Below, piece after piece: positions 1 through 8,076 of a DNA stretch of 17,547 nt. Every line of letters starts with the position of its first letter. Positions within the stretch are counted from its first letter, which is position 1. The stretch comes from JBBDXA01 sp040902585 (GTDB lineage: Bacteria; Planctomycetota; Phycisphaerae; Phycisphaerales; Phycisphaeraceae): positions 1 to 17,547 of the forward strand of contig JBBDXA010000197.1 in the NCBI GenBank assembly GCA_040902585.1, read 5' to 3'. The notes beneath the pieces are model-generated. The model saw nothing but the letters and a program-made list of their open reading frames with translations. It was not told the origin of the DNA and made no database searches. The position numbers were made by a program, and so were the translations under genes.

Positions 1-13
1 CGGCTCTGATAGT

Positions 14-1564
14 TCACCGCCCATCCCCCTTGTAAATAATCGTGTCCCCCTCCGGTGCCTGCGGCCACGGCGTTTCGCCCGGGGCCCATTCCTTCGGCTG
101 CGTCGCGCGCACCTTCTCCACCGCAGCAATCAACCACTGCGGGGCGTTCCTGTTTTCATCGATGCCGTACACGTAAGGCAACGCCGGCGTCATCAGCAGC
201 GGTTTATCACCCAGCGGCGGGCGCTCCTTGCCGACGGCCTCGAGTCGCGCGGCGAGCTGCTTCACCACGTCCGGATGCTGGACGGCAACGTCAGTCGACT
301 CCGTCGGATCCTTCACGATGTTGAACAGCTTCTCGCCCATCAGCTTGTACTCACCCGAGCGGATGGTGGGCACGCGCACGGAGCCGGCGACTTCGAAGAT
401 GATCTCGCTGCGCGGGCTGGGCCGGCCGGCAAAGAGCATGTCGCACATGTTCAGGCCGTCGATTTTTTTGGCCTGCTTCATGCTGCCGCCGGCGAGGGCG
501 ACGAAGGTGGGCATCAGATCGACGACGTGCATCATGCCATCGTTGCTGGTGCCGGGCGCGATCCTGCCGGGCCAGCGCATGACGCAAGGCAGGCGCACGC
601 CGCCTTCGTAGGTGGTGTTCTTCGTGCCGCGATAGGGTTTGTTCAGTTCCTCGGTCAGGCCGCCGTTGTCATTGGCGAAGATGACGAGCGTGTTTTCGCC
701 GAAGCCGTACTGATCCACCGCGCCGACGATGCGCCCCACCGCGTCATCGAGACACTTCAGCGCCGCCTTGCGCTTGTCGATCTTGTCCGTGTACCGCGGC
801 ACCTCTTCGATCGGGCCATGCACCGCATTGAACGGCACGTACAAAAAGAACGGCTTGCCCTTCTTCTGCTGCGCGAGCAACCGCACGACTTCATTGGCGA
901 TCAGGTCCGTGGTGTAACCCTGCTCGTTGATTGGCTGCTGGTTGCGATGCCAGTCGTACACGGCAAACCGCGCGGGGGCGTTGTGCGGGATGGTGTAGTT
1001 GGTGTAGTCGATGCCCCAGGCGTAATGCCCGTACTGATGCATGAAGCCCTGGCCCATGGGCAGATGCTCGGGCAGCCATTCGCCGCAGTGCCACTTGCCT
1101 GAAATTGAAGTGAAATACCCCGCTTCCTTCAAGGCCTCAGCCACGGTGCGCTCATTCGTATCCAGCGCGTGGATGCGGCGGGTCTCTTCGCCCTTTTCAT
1201 TTTTCGCGAGCGTCAGGCCGAGTTTCGCGAGGTAGCTGGGCTTGCCGAAGTCTTCGCTGCGCCAGTCCATCCAGGTGCGGAAGGCGTAGCGGCCGGTGAG
1301 GAGGGCGGCGCGCGTCGGAGCGCAGACGGAGTGGGCGTAGTACTGCGTGAGCTTCACGCCCTGCGCGGCGAAGCGATCGATGTGCGGCGTGAGTGCCGGG
1401 TCCCCGCCGTTGTAACCGGGCTCGGCCCAGCCCATGTCATCAGTAAGGATGAACACGATGTTGGGTCGCGAGCCTTCGACCTTCGACGGCGCAGCGGTGC
1501 AGGAGATAAGACAAGTGCACGCGAACAGACATGCAAAAAGACGGGAGGCGAGCGAGCGAGTCAT
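14..1564 (-). CDS. Lipoprotein sulfatase (formylglycine-dependent, arylsulfatase type)
   Basis: A 516-aa sulfatase of the alkaline-phosphatase-like fold that hydrolyses sulfate esters, probably on sulfated polysaccharide outside the cytoplasm. Residues 1-22 form a lipoprotein signal ending in the lipobox LISC (lipid-bearing C22). The N-terminal metal motif NIVFILTDDMGW lies at about 35-46 (D42, D43). The signature CAPTRAALLTGR starts at C81, the cysteine a formylglycine-generating enzyme would oxidise. A later DNGG motif and a K/R-rich segment fit the rest of the active site. The frame stays open 103 codons further upstream, but that part translates repeat DNA. The start at 1564 is preferred because it begins the signal peptide and has AGGGG 7-8 nt upstream. 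A TATGTT box at 1604-1609 (minus) is a possible -10 with no clear -35. No maturase gene is visible here. The family call is firm; the substrate is unknown. Confidence 0.93.
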   Translation of the reverse strand: MTRSLASRLFACLFACTCLISCTAAPSKVEGSRPNIVFILTDDMGWAEPGYNGGDPALTPHIDRFAAQGVKLTQYYAHSVCAPTRAALLTGRYAFRTWMDWRSEDFGKPSYLAKLGLTLAKNEKGEETRRIHALDTNERTVAEALKEAGYFTSISGKWHCGEWLPEHLPMGQGFMHQYGHYAWGIDYTNYTIPHNAPARFAVYDWHRNQQPINEQGYTTDLIANEVVRLLAQQKKGKPFFLYVPFNAVHGPIEEVPRYTDKIDKRKAALKCLDDAVGRIVGAVDQYGFGENTLVIFANDNGGLTEELNKPYRGTKNTTYEGGVRLPCVMRWPGRIAPGTSNDGMMHVVDLMPTFVALAGGSMKQAKKIDGLNMCDMLFAGRPSPRSEIIFEVAGSVRVPTIRSGEYKLMGEKLFNIVKDPTESTDVAVQHPDVVKQLAARLEAVGKERPPLGDKPLLMTPALPYVYGIDENRNAPQWLIAAVEKVRATQPKEWAPGETPWPQAPEGDTIIYKGDGR

Positions 1565-1692
1565 GAGTGATCCCCTGCGATGAACCGTGAAGAATGAAGA
1601 CACAACATAACACACGGCGGGCGCGGGCTGGCGCTGGATGACGGTTGAAGTTTGACGGGGGCGTGCCCATCTTCTGTGGCGGGTGCCATCGA

Positions 1693-1796
1693 GTGCCATG
1701 GGTAAGCGGAGTCTTCGGAGCTTACCCGTGCTGTGCGCCGAGCGCAGAGGGTGATCCGCACGGGCAAGCTCCGAAGACTCCGCTTGCCCATGGCAC
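1693..1796. repeat. Palindromic double-hairpin element, family A
   Basis: Two 39-nt arms (1693-1731 and 1758-1796) are inverted copies matching at 37 of 39 positions, around a 26-nt spacer. Each arm is itself a hairpin: GGGTAAGC/GCTTACCC on the left and GGGCAAGC/GCTTGCCC on the right, each with a 12-nt loop. The only two arm differences are T1703/A1724 versus C1765/G1786, which pair with each other within each arm. It lies between the sulfatase start and the pseudopilin stop. It resembles a REP/BIME-type repeat in architecture; family membership is not known. Confidence 0.85.
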
Positions 1797-1858
1797 CCCA
1801 ACTGATCATGCCACATAATATGGTCACGCCCTTTGACGGGGGACTGGAATCCGTTCTC

Positions 1859-1966
1859 AACGCAGAGGCGCAAAGAAGAGCGAGAACGCAGAGCGGAATA
1901 GTGATGGAATCAGCCGGCAACCATCATCCCCCTCCGTGTTCTCTTTCCTCTCTGCGCCTCTGCGTT
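1859..1966. repeat. Imperfect inverted repeat, AACGCAGAGG family
   Basis: AACGCAGAGGCGCA starting at 1859 recurs inverted as TGCGCCTCTGCGTT ending at 1966. The arms (1859-1895 and about 1934-1966) match at most positions and are rich in GCAGAG/AAGAG units. It follows family A element 1693-1796 after about 60 nt. Together the two fill most of the 467-nt gap between the sulfatase and the pseudopilin gene; no gene is seen there. Confidence 0.7.
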
Positions 1967-2031
1967 AAGTTCGGCGTTGTGCTGTGCGTGACCACGCGGA
2001 CTTGATGCTCGACTGATGCCCTTGTGCGAGA

Positions 2032-2736
2032 TCACCAGAAACAGGGATACGCTCCGGGCGACTCGGCGGTGTCGTACTCTTTCATCAGGCCGATGGGTTT
2101 GAAGTTCACGCTGGTGTCGAGCAGGCCGACGTTACCGCCCTGTGAACGGTTGGCGGGCGGCTTGGTGCCGAAGGTGGAGGTGTTGTAGTACCGCGGGCCG
2201 CCGCCGACGTTGAGCGCGCCGTCGGAAGTGTGGGCGACGAAGGACCAACCGTTGGGCGTGAAGTTGTTCAGATCGGTGTAGAGGACCGAGCCGGGATCAT
2301 CGTGCATTTTCACGGGCGATTTGAAGTAGCCCAGTTGGTTCATGCGCGGGTGGTTGCCCAGGTAGTTGTAGCCGATGACCCAGCCGTATTGATTTTGATA
2401 TCCGAACCCGCCGACGAAGTTGACGCATTCGAAGAGGGCATCGCTTCCGCCAGCCGCGGCTTTGACATCATCGTGCCACTTGTCGGAAACCCAGATGCAA
2501 TGTTCGTAGGCGTAACCGCCGACGATGTTGCGCCTGCCGGAGGGAAGCGTGCCCTGATTCTGATCGGCGATGGTGATGATGCCGATGGCGGCCTGGCGCA
2601 TGTTGCTGGCGCAGATGGAGCGGCGTGCGGTCTCGCGCGATTTGCCCAGCGAAGGCAGCAGGATCGAGATGAGCAGCGTGATGATGCTGATCACGACGAG
2701 CATTTCGATGATGGTGAAACCGCGTTGCCGGGACAT
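2032..2736 (-). CDS. Type IV pilin-like / type II secretion pseudopilin protein
   Basis: A 234-aa protein with a textbook prepilin N-terminus. A short basic leader (MSRQRG) is followed by FTIIEMLVVISIITLLISIL; cleavage is predicted after G6, giving F as the first mature residue and E at +5. The hydrophobic helix spans about 7-26. The rest is a soluble, Gly/Asn/aromatic-rich domain ending near NVGLLDTSVNF, a degenerate version of the C-terminal 'DG.V' segment seen in the planctomycete pseudopilin-like families (DUF1559 type). It would be processed by a prepilin peptidase and inserted in the inner membrane or assembled in a pseudopilus. GGAG lies 9 nt before the ATG. A perfect TATAAT (minus strand, 2792-2797) lies about 55 nt upstream. 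Planctomycetes carry many such paralogues and their roles are mostly unknown. Confidence 0.88.
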   Translation of the reverse strand: MSRQRGFTIIEMLVVISIITLLISILLPSLGKSRETARRSICASNMRQAAIGIITIADQNQGTLPSGRRNIVGGYAYEHCIWVSDKWHDDVKAAAGGSDALFECVNFVGGFGYQNQYGWVIGYNYLGNHPRMNQLGYFKSPVKMHDDPGSVLYTDLNNFTPNGWSFVAHTSDGALNVGGGPRYYNTSTFGTKPPANRSQGGNVGLLDTSVNFKPIGLMKEYDTAESPGAYPCFW

Positions 2737-3178
2737 GGTGAAACGCTCCTGCGTCTGACCGCCTGAAATGGGTGGACGTTGCTCGCTTTCGATTATAGAC
2801 CATCAGGCAGGCTTTCGGGGGCGGCGATCCTGTCAATCGCCTTAGATTTCGCATCGTGGGGCTTGCCCGCCCAGGGTAGGACTTGACTCTTGATTAGATG
2901 TCGCCCGTTGCCGCGGGGATTGCCACCGCCTAAGCAAAAAATCCGTTCGTTCCACTAGGAAAGAATTTGAAAGATGGTAAAATAACGGGCGATACGGTCC
3001 CGAACCGCCTGTCACCTCAGGAGAGTTGGAACGCTGTCAATGTGGATTGTGAACCCGTGCCATCGGCGCGGATGCCTTGAATGGACTTGCCGTCGTCCGA
3101 TGATGGCGACTGCTTCGGTTGCGAATAACCCTGTCTCTGGAAACCGTGTAGCCACCCTTTCTATTGGAGAACTGAATC
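2737..3178. other. Divergent intergenic region between pseudopilin and PEP-CTERM genes
   Basis: No gene is supported in these 442 nt. The left part holds the pseudopilin promoter. An A+T-rich island at about 2935-2985 (TAAAAT at 2978-2983, TTGAAA at 2967-2972) is the likeliest place for the PEP-CTERM promoter, but I find no -35/-10 pair with standard spacing. GGAGA at 3166-3170 is the ribosome binding site of the 3179 gene. If transcription starts near 2990 the leader would be about 190 nt; I do not recognise a riboswitch in it. Confidence 0.5.
2792..2797 (-). promoter_or_regulatory. Candidate -10 box of the pseudopilin gene
   Basis: The minus strand reads TATAAT, a perfect sigma-70 -10, about 55 nt before the ATG at 2736. 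No -35-like hexamer lies 16-18 nt upstream. A TTGACA (2831-2836, minus) is 33 nt away, too far to pair with it. Confidence 0.4.
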
Positions 3179-4390
3179 ATGAAACGCATGCTCACTCTTG
3201 CCGCCCTGTCCGCCGCCTTCGCCATCGCGTCGAGCGCGCACGCCCTGTCGGTGCCGGTTGTGTTGCCGACACTTGTGAACGGTGACTTTGAAACCGGCGC
3301 GGCCGCCTTTGCCAACGGTGTCGGCTACGTCGCGCCTATCAACGCCGGCAACCCGACGGAAATCACGGGCTGGCCCGGCTCGGGCAACCGCGGCATCAAC
3401 CCCATCGCCGCCGGCGGCTCACCGTTTCGCGATAACGGCAACAACAGCACCCATGTCGCCTTCATGCAGGGCAACGGCAGCAACATCGGACAGTCGATGT
3501 CCGACTGGCAGGTCGGAACGACGTACCGCGTCGCGTTCGACTACAACGCCCGTGCCAATGGCACCGCTGCCCCGTTCGTCGGCATCACCGCGACGGCAGG
3601 CGGCGCGTCGTTTATTGATTCCTCCGTTCCACCCGTCAACGCCTTGAATGTGTTCACGAACCGCTACAACGCCGGCAACATCTTGTTGACGGCGGCAACG
3701 GCGACCAACTCAATCACCTTCACCGCCAACGTCACCTCCGGCGACAGGACCCTGCTGGTGGACAACGTGCGCGTCTTCCGCAACGGGCCGGTCATCCTCG
3801 ACAACGGTTTTGAAAACCCCGTGCAGCCTGCCAATCAGTTCGAACAGGCCTCGGGGACAGGCGGCGGATCGCTGGTGGGTTCAAACTGGGCTTTCACCGG
3901 CGGCGCGGGCATCACCCGCAACATCAGCCCTTTCCAGAACGGCTCCATCCCCGCGCCCGAGGGCGAACAGCACGCCCTCATGCAGGGCAACAGCGGCATG
4001 ACCCAGAACATCACCGGCTTCGAACTGGGCTCCGAATACGAACTGAGCCTGCTCGCCATGGCGCGGCAGTCGGGAGCGACCCCGGGCAACGATCTGGAAG
4101 TGATCCTCGACCAGGGACTGGCTACGCAGATCATTCTCCTCGATCTGGCGCACGTGGGCTTCACCAGCTTCACCGAGCTGACCAGCCCCGTGTTCACGGC
4201 CCTTAAGCAGAGCTACACGCTGACCGTCCGCACCACACTCAACGGCGGTCAGCTCACGGGTGATCGCACCACCTTCATCGACAACGTGTGGTTCAACTAC
4301 GTGGCTGTCGCGGTGCCCGAACCCGCCACCGCCATGCTCGCCCTCTTCAGCGCGGCAGGGCTGATCGCGCGGCGACGTCGGATCGCCTGA
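3179..4390 (+). CDS. PEP-CTERM sorting-domain protein with duplicated beta-domain
   Basis: A 403-aa secreted protein. The signal peptide is residues 1-22 (cleavage after AHA). The C-terminus has VPEP at 379-382, a hydrophobic stretch and a terminal RRRR cluster: the PEP-CTERM signal recognised by an exosortase for surface anchoring. The body is two related domains of about 175 aa. The first begins near LVNGDFETG (about 32) and the second near ILDNGFENP (206-214). Each has a MQGN motif mid-domain and ends in a matching segment (RTLLVDNVRVF, then RTTFIDNVWF). The pattern resembles DUF642/carbohydrate-binding-like beta-sandwiches, so a glycan-binding or matrix role is plausible but unproven. GGAGA lies 8 nt before the ATG, and a strong terminator follows the stop, so it is probably monocistronic. 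No exosortase is in the window. Confidence 0.9.
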   Translation: MKRMLTLAALSAAFAIASSAHALSVPVVLPTLVNGDFETGAAAFANGVGYVAPINAGNPTEITGWPGSGNRGINPIAAGGSPFRDNGNNSTHVAFMQGNGSNIGQSMSDWQVGTTYRVAFDYNARANGTAAPFVGITATAGGASFIDSSVPPVNALNVFTNRYNAGNILLTAATATNSITFTANVTSGDRTLLVDNVRVFRNGPVILDNGFENPVQPANQFEQASGTGGGSLVGSNWAFTGGAGITRNISPFQNGSIPAPEGEQHALMQGNSGMTQNITGFELGSEYELSLLAMARQSGATPGNDLEVILDQGLATQIILLDLAHVGFTSFTELTSPVFTALKQSYTLTVRTTLNGGQLTGDRTTFIDNVWFNYVAVAVPEPATAMLALFSAAGLIARRRRIA

Positions 4391-4416
4391 GTCACGACAT
4401 CACTGCAATCCAAACC

Positions 4417-4443
4417 AACCCCGGTTCAAAACCGGGGTTTTTT
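4417..4443 (+). terminator. Intrinsic terminator of the PEP-CTERM gene
   Basis: AACCCCGGTT (4417-4426) pairs perfectly with AACCGGGGTT (4430-4439) across a 3-nt loop, and the 3' side runs into six T (4438-4443). It starts 27 nt after the stop codon. This is the only textbook rho-independent terminator in the window. Confidence 0.93.
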
Positions 4444-4563
4444 CATGCGCGACACTGATGCCGAGTCAGGCCGAACGGCGAGTCCGCCGGCCGAACGGTT
4501 GTCGATCTCATGTGCCTGTTTTGACAGGATCGGTTATCATAAGCCGCTTCGTTTTCGCGGAAC

Positions 4564-4764
4564 ATGGAGGGCTCGGCATGCGACGACTCATTCCAACTGG
4601 CGCGGGTCAAGGACCAGAGGGTGCTGTCCGTGGCGAGCGCGAAGGCGAAGATCGCTGAGCTGACGATGGCCGCCGCCGATTTTCTAGCCATGGGAATCGC
4701 CGCGACGGTGCGCTACCCGGGGGACAAGGCCGACATCACATTGCAGTGGAAGGCGGAACGCTGA
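4564..4764 (+). CDS. Small protein of unknown function (66 aa)
   Basis: I do not recognise this protein. It is 66 aa with no signal peptide or membrane helix. A helix-prone Ala-rich centre (SVASAKAKIAELTMAAADF) is followed by a strand-like tail (TVRYPGDKADITLQW). About 85% of its codons end in G or C, like the neighbouring genes, which argues for real coding. An in-frame TAA at 4540-4542 makes ATG 4564 the only ATG start. No Shine-Dalgarno sequence precedes it. It ends 30 nt before the hydrolase-like gene at 4795, so the two may be co-transcribed. The antisense frame over it looks like a signal peptide, but I judge that a shadow. Confidence 0.5.
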   Translation: MEGSACDDSFQLARVKDQRVLSVASAKAKIAELTMAAADFLAMGIAATVRYPGDKADITLQWKAER

Positions 4765-4794
4765 GGCGCGTGTCGCCACGACGGAGAACCGATC

Positions 4795-6414
4795 ATGTTG
4801 CGATTCGCGATGACCCTGTTCGCCTGCCTGCTGCTGGCCGCCGTGCCGTGCCTCGCCGGCGAGACGCTTTACAACGGGATCGAGTTGCCCGACGCCTGGC
4901 CGCCGCGGCCGACCGCCTTCGCGCGTGACGAGCCGACGACGACGCCCTACCTCGTCAAGCCGCCGAAGGTGATTTCGATCGACGTGGGCCGGCAACTCTT
5001 CGTGGATGATTTCCTCATCGAACAGACGACGCTCAAGCGCACCTTCCATCAGCCGCGCTGGCATGAGAAGAGTCCCGTGCTGCGTGCCGAGCACTCGTGG
5101 GAGAAGTGGCGTGATCAGCCGTTCGCCGCGCCCTTCAGCGACGGCGTGTGGTACGACCCGGCCGACAAGACAATCAAGATGTGGTACCTCGTAGGCACCG
5201 GCGCATTCTTCGGTTACGCCACCTCGCCCGACGGCATCACCTGGACGAAGCCGATCTTCGAAGACGGCCGGCTCCGCAAGACCAACACGCTGGACATCCG
5301 CCCCGAGTCGCGCGACTCCTCCACCCTCTGGCTCGACCTGGAAGAGAAAGACCCCGCGCGGCGGTTCAAGCTGATGTACTACCGCAGTGGCCTTCAGTTC
5401 CGCACCTCCGCTGATGGCATTCATTTCAGCGACGTGATCTGGTCCACCAAGTCCAGCGGCGACCGCAGCACCTTTTTCTACAACCCGTTCCGCAAGGTGT
5501 GGGTCTACAGCATCCGCACCGGGCGGCGCGGCATCGGGCGCTGCCGATACTACGGCGAGCACACCACCTTCGCCGCCAAAGCGTGGGAACGCATCGATGA
5601 TCTTTCCATGTGGGCCTGCGCCGACAAGCTCGACCGCGTGCGCGAGGAGACCTTCGAAGGCGATCTGCCTGATCTCTACAACCTCGACGCGACGCCTTAC
5701 GAGAGCCTGATGCTCGGGCTGTTCGTGATTCACTCCAAAGTCGCCGATGACAAGGGCCGGCCGAAGATCAATCACGTGACGCTCGGCTACAGCCGGGACG
5801 GGTTTCACTGGCATCGCCCCGATCGCCGCGCGTTTCTGAATGTGTCAGAGGATCGTGAAGCGTGGAACTATGGCAACGTTCAGCCGGCCGGCGGCGGATG
5901 CCTTGTCATGGGCGACAAGCTTTACTTCTATTGCAGCGGTCGCAACAGCCACAAGGTGCCCGACGACGGCTCCGGCGGCAGCACGGGACTGGCGCTCCTG
6001 CGACGCGACGGCTTCGCGTCGCTGGACGCGGGTGATGAAACAGGCACCCTCACGACGCGCCCGGTGCGCTTCACAGGCACGCAACTCTTCGTGAACGTCA
6101 ATGCCCCGCGCGGCGAGCTGCGTGTGGAAGTGCTCGATGAAGCAGGCAAGGCGATCGAACCTTTCACGCTGGCGAACTGTCAGACGGTTACAACGGACTC
6201 GACGCTTGCGCCGATCACATGGAAAGGCGCGACCGACCTGAGCGCGCTGAAGGGAAAAGCCGTGCGCTTCCGCTTCCACCTGACGCGCGGCAAGCTGTAC
6301 GCATTCTGGGTCAGCCCGGACAAGAGCGGCGCAAGCCACGGTTACATCGCAGCCGGCGGGCCGGGGTTCACTTCCAATCGCGATACGGTGGGCAAGGCTT
6401 CACTGCGAGATTGA
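4795..6414 (+). CDS. Secreted glycoside-hydrolase-like five-bladed propeller protein
   Basis: A 539-aa protein with a signal peptide (residues 1-21, cleavage after CLA). The body shows blade-type repeats of the GH32/GH43-like propeller superfamily: LFVDDFLIEQ early on, DGVWYDPADKTIKMWY, YATSPDGITWTKP, FRTSADGIHFSD and LGYSRDGFHWHRP. A C-terminal beta-rich domain (about 410-520) contains VRFRFHLTRGKLYAFWV, as in planctomycete proteins of this type. It would act on, or bind, extracellular glycans. I cannot assign the acidic catalytic triad with confidence, so enzyme activity is inferred from fold-like motifs only. GGAGA lies about 9 nt before the ATG. Its neighbours (sulfatase, PEP-CTERM protein) fit a polysaccharide-related setting. 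Confidence 0.75.
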   Translation: MLRFAMTLFACLLLAAVPCLAGETLYNGIELPDAWPPRPTAFARDEPTTTPYLVKPPKVISIDVGRQLFVDDFLIEQTTLKRTFHQPRWHEKSPVLRAEHSWEKWRDQPFAAPFSDGVWYDPADKTIKMWYLVGTGAFFGYATSPDGITWTKPIFEDGRLRKTNTLDIRPESRDSSTLWLDLEEKDPARRFKLMYYRSGLQFRTSADGIHFSDVIWSTKSSGDRSTFFYNPFRKVWVYSIRTGRRGIGRCRYYGEHTTFAAKAWERIDDLSMWACADKLDRVREETFEGDLPDLYNLDATPYESLMLGLFVIHSKVADDKGRPKINHVTLGYSRDGFHWHRPDRRAFLNVSEDREAWNYGNVQPAGGGCLVMGDKLYFYCSGRNSHKVPDDGSGGSTGLALLRRDGFASLDAGDETGTLTTRPVRFTGTQLFVNVNAPRGELRVEVLDEAGKAIEPFTLANCQTVTTDSTLAPITWKGATDLSALKGKAVRFRFHLTRGKLYAFWVSPDKSGASHGYIAAGGPGFTSNRDTVGKASLRD

Positions 6415-6421
6415 GAACGCC

Positions 6422-6498
6422 GGAGCACCATCCCGCAAGGGTGGTGCCTGTTGGTGTGCAGATGGCCCCTGAGCACCGCCCTGCCGGGACGGTGCTCC
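6422..6498 (-). repeat. Palindromic double-hairpin element, family C, copy 1 (77 bp)
   Basis: Two 27-nt inverted arms (6422-6448 and 6472-6498) flank a 23-nt spacer; each arm folds on itself (CACC...GGTG stems). The same 77-bp design recurs inverted at 9628-9704. One arm is identical in both copies, the other matches at 25 of 27 positions, and the spacers match at only about half. One arm has the pair A6430-T6442, the other G6478-C6490. It lies between the converging 3' ends of the hydrolase-like gene and the L,D-transpeptidase gene, so it could act as a bidirectional transcript end, although it lacks T tracts. Confidence 0.88.
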
Positions 6499-6532
6499 AA
6501 CTCAACACTTCTCGTAAATGGGAATGAATCAC

Positions 6533-8014
6533 TCACGGCTGAATCGTCACCGTGCTCTTGCCATCGACCAGCAGCTTGTAGACCTGCTCGATGTGTTCGG
6601 GCAGGAGGCGGACGCAGCCGAGGGACATTTGTTTGCCGATGGAGTCGCGGTCGATGGTGCCGTGGATGCCGTAGCCGCGCAGGCCTTTGGTGGATTCATC
6701 GGTGCCGTCCAGGGCGATCCAGTATTCGCCGATGGGGTTTTTCGGATCATCGGGGGCGAAGTATTCGCTGGTGCGCGGGCTGGTCCAGCCGGGGTTGGAA
6801 AGCTTGCCATTGTCGCGGCAGATCCAGGAGCCGTTGGGCGTGGAATCATCTTTGCCCACACCGACGGGGAAGCTCGTCGCGTAGACCCACGAGCTGTCCG
6901 CATCCTTCAGAAACAGATCCATACGGAAGTTCGATTTGCTCACGACGACATGGAACGGGCCCTTGAGCACCTTGATGCGCTGGCCCACGCGGATGCGGCG
7001 GGAGTCGATGTTGTTGATCTGCTCCAGAAGCTGGTAGGTCACGGTGAACTTGCGGGCGACGATGGAAAGCAGGTCGCCGGACTGGATGGTGTACTGCTCC
7101 ACGAGCGTATCGCCTTCGAGAATGCGGTCGGAGAAAATCAGGCTCTTGTTCACGCTGATAAGCGTGTCGCGGATGGTCTGGGCATCCTTCGCGGTGATGT
7201 TCGCATCCGGACTGATGAGCACCTTCGAGAGCATCTTGCGGCCTTGAACGAGCTTGCCGTCGGCGATGAGGTTCATGCCATCGCGCAGGTTCGCGCCGGT
7301 GATGCCGGGCGTCGTGAGCGTGACGCGAGCAGCCTGCACGGCGACGGAGAGCGACTGCGTCAAAACAGGGTTCGGCGCGGTGGCGATGCCTGCCTGGGCG
7401 AGGGTGGATGAATCATTACCTTTCTTTACATCCGCGTGGCCGGCCTTATCGCCGCCCTTCTGACCTGCGATCGAATGGGAAGGCCCCGTTGCAGATTTGG
7501 CGGCTTCGATCTCCGCCTTCACCGCGTCAGCGATGGCGGCGGTGCCGGTCTTCGCGCTGCTGGCGGCGGGGTCGTGACGATCAGGCACCGTCGGCCCGAC
7601 GACTGGCGCGCTGCTGCGGCCTGCGCTTCCATGGAGCTCTTCATTCGCGCGGCGAAGGTTGTCCTGAAGGTTGCCCGGCGCGGGCGCGGTGGTGTTCGTC
7701 GATCCACCCGTGCGCGGCGCAGGCTGCTGGCCGGTTGTCGGCGCGGTCACGCTGGAGGGAATGAGCCCCGCCTGCTGCACGGGCACAACAGGCGTCGCAG
7801 ATGAATCGCCCTGTCCCGATCCCGCGGCGTTGGCGTTCGCGTTGACAGGCGTGACGACATTCGCCCCGCCCGTGGGCCAGAAGTGCCAGACGGCGAACGC
7901 GGCGATCAGCGCCATGCCGGCAATGATCGGCCTGCGCCACGCGCGACGCGAGCGGCGGTAGTTGTTGGAGCGACGCGAGGAACCGGGACGTCCGATCTGA
8001 CTGGATAACACCAT
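6533..8014 (-). CDS. LysM-containing L,D-transpeptidase (YkuD fold)
   Basis: A 493-aa membrane-anchored cell-wall enzyme. A basic cytoplasmic N-terminus precedes one membrane helix (about 29-46). A long Ala/Pro/Thr-rich linker runs to about residue 200. A helical region is followed by a LysM peptidoglycan-binding domain (about 305-352, VEQYTIQSGDLLSIVARKF). The C-terminal YkuD domain contains HG at 451-452 and SLGCVR with catalytic C467, the H-x14-S-x-G-C-x-R signature. It forms 3-3 peptide cross-links or attaches proteins to peptidoglycan in the periplasm. The start is supported by AAGGAAGGA 6-7 nt upstream. It lies about 110 nt downstream of rarA on the same strand, separated by a repeat and a palindrome. 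Confidence 0.93.
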   Translation of the reverse strand: MVLSSQIGRPGSSRRSNNYRRSRRAWRRPIIAGMALIAAFAVWHFWPTGGANVVTPVNANANAAGSGQGDSSATPVVPVQQAGLIPSSVTAPTTGQQPAPRTGGSTNTTAPAPGNLQDNLRRANEELHGSAGRSSAPVVGPTVPDRHDPAASSAKTGTAAIADAVKAEIEAAKSATGPSHSIAGQKGGDKAGHADVKKGNDSSTLAQAGIATAPNPVLTQSLSVAVQAARVTLTTPGITGANLRDGMNLIADGKLVQGRKMLSKVLISPDANITAKDAQTIRDTLISVNKSLIFSDRILEGDTLVEQYTIQSGDLLSIVARKFTVTYQLLEQINNIDSRRIRVGQRIKVLKGPFHVVVSKSNFRMDLFLKDADSSWVYATSFPVGVGKDDSTPNGSWICRDNGKLSNPGWTSPRTSEYFAPDDPKNPIGEYWIALDGTDESTKGLRGYGIHGTIDRDSIGKQMSLGCVRLLPEHIEQVYKLLVDGKSTVTIQP

Positions 8015-8043
8015 GACTGATCCTTCCTTGGGCTGGTGTCAAA

Positions 8044-8060
8044 CCGATCATCGTGATCGG
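8044..8060. other. Perfect 17-bp palindrome upstream of the L,D-transpeptidase
   Basis: CCGATCA (8044-8050) and TGATCGG (8054-8060) are perfect inverted halves around TCG. It lies 30-46 nt before the L,D-transpeptidase start. It could be an operator or a weak stem at the end of the rarA transcript (the minus strand continues TTTGAC). There is no T tract, so terminator function is doubtful. Confidence 0.35.
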
Positions 8061-8076
8061 CTGAATGGGCTATTCA

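Noticed and set aside
3138..3152. TGG-N10-GC, a possible sigma-54 site before the PEP-CTERM gene (some PEP-CTERM genes are sigma-54 controlled)
   Set aside because: Only the invariant GG and GC match; such spacing is common by chance in high-GC DNA, and the leader would be very short.
4521..4540. A perfect TTGACA (4521-4526) with TATCAT (4535-4540) before the small gene
   Set aside because: The spacing is only 8 nt, so the pair does not form a sigma-70 promoter. The 12-mer TTGACAGGATCG also occurs upstream of the pseudopilin (2825-2836, minus), but one shared 12-mer is expected by chance in this length.
4684..5814. A 376-aa open frame antisense to the hydrolase-like gene, and similar long antisense frames at 275-1102, 6518-7411 and 9572-10708
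   Set aside because: They are low-complexity antisense translations expected from high GC at third positions, with no recognisable domain, opposite well-supported genes.
8037..8042. TTGACA on the minus strand just upstream of the L,D-transpeptidase
   Set aside because: It lies about 22 nt before the ATG, so a matching -10 would fall at the start codon or inside the gene.
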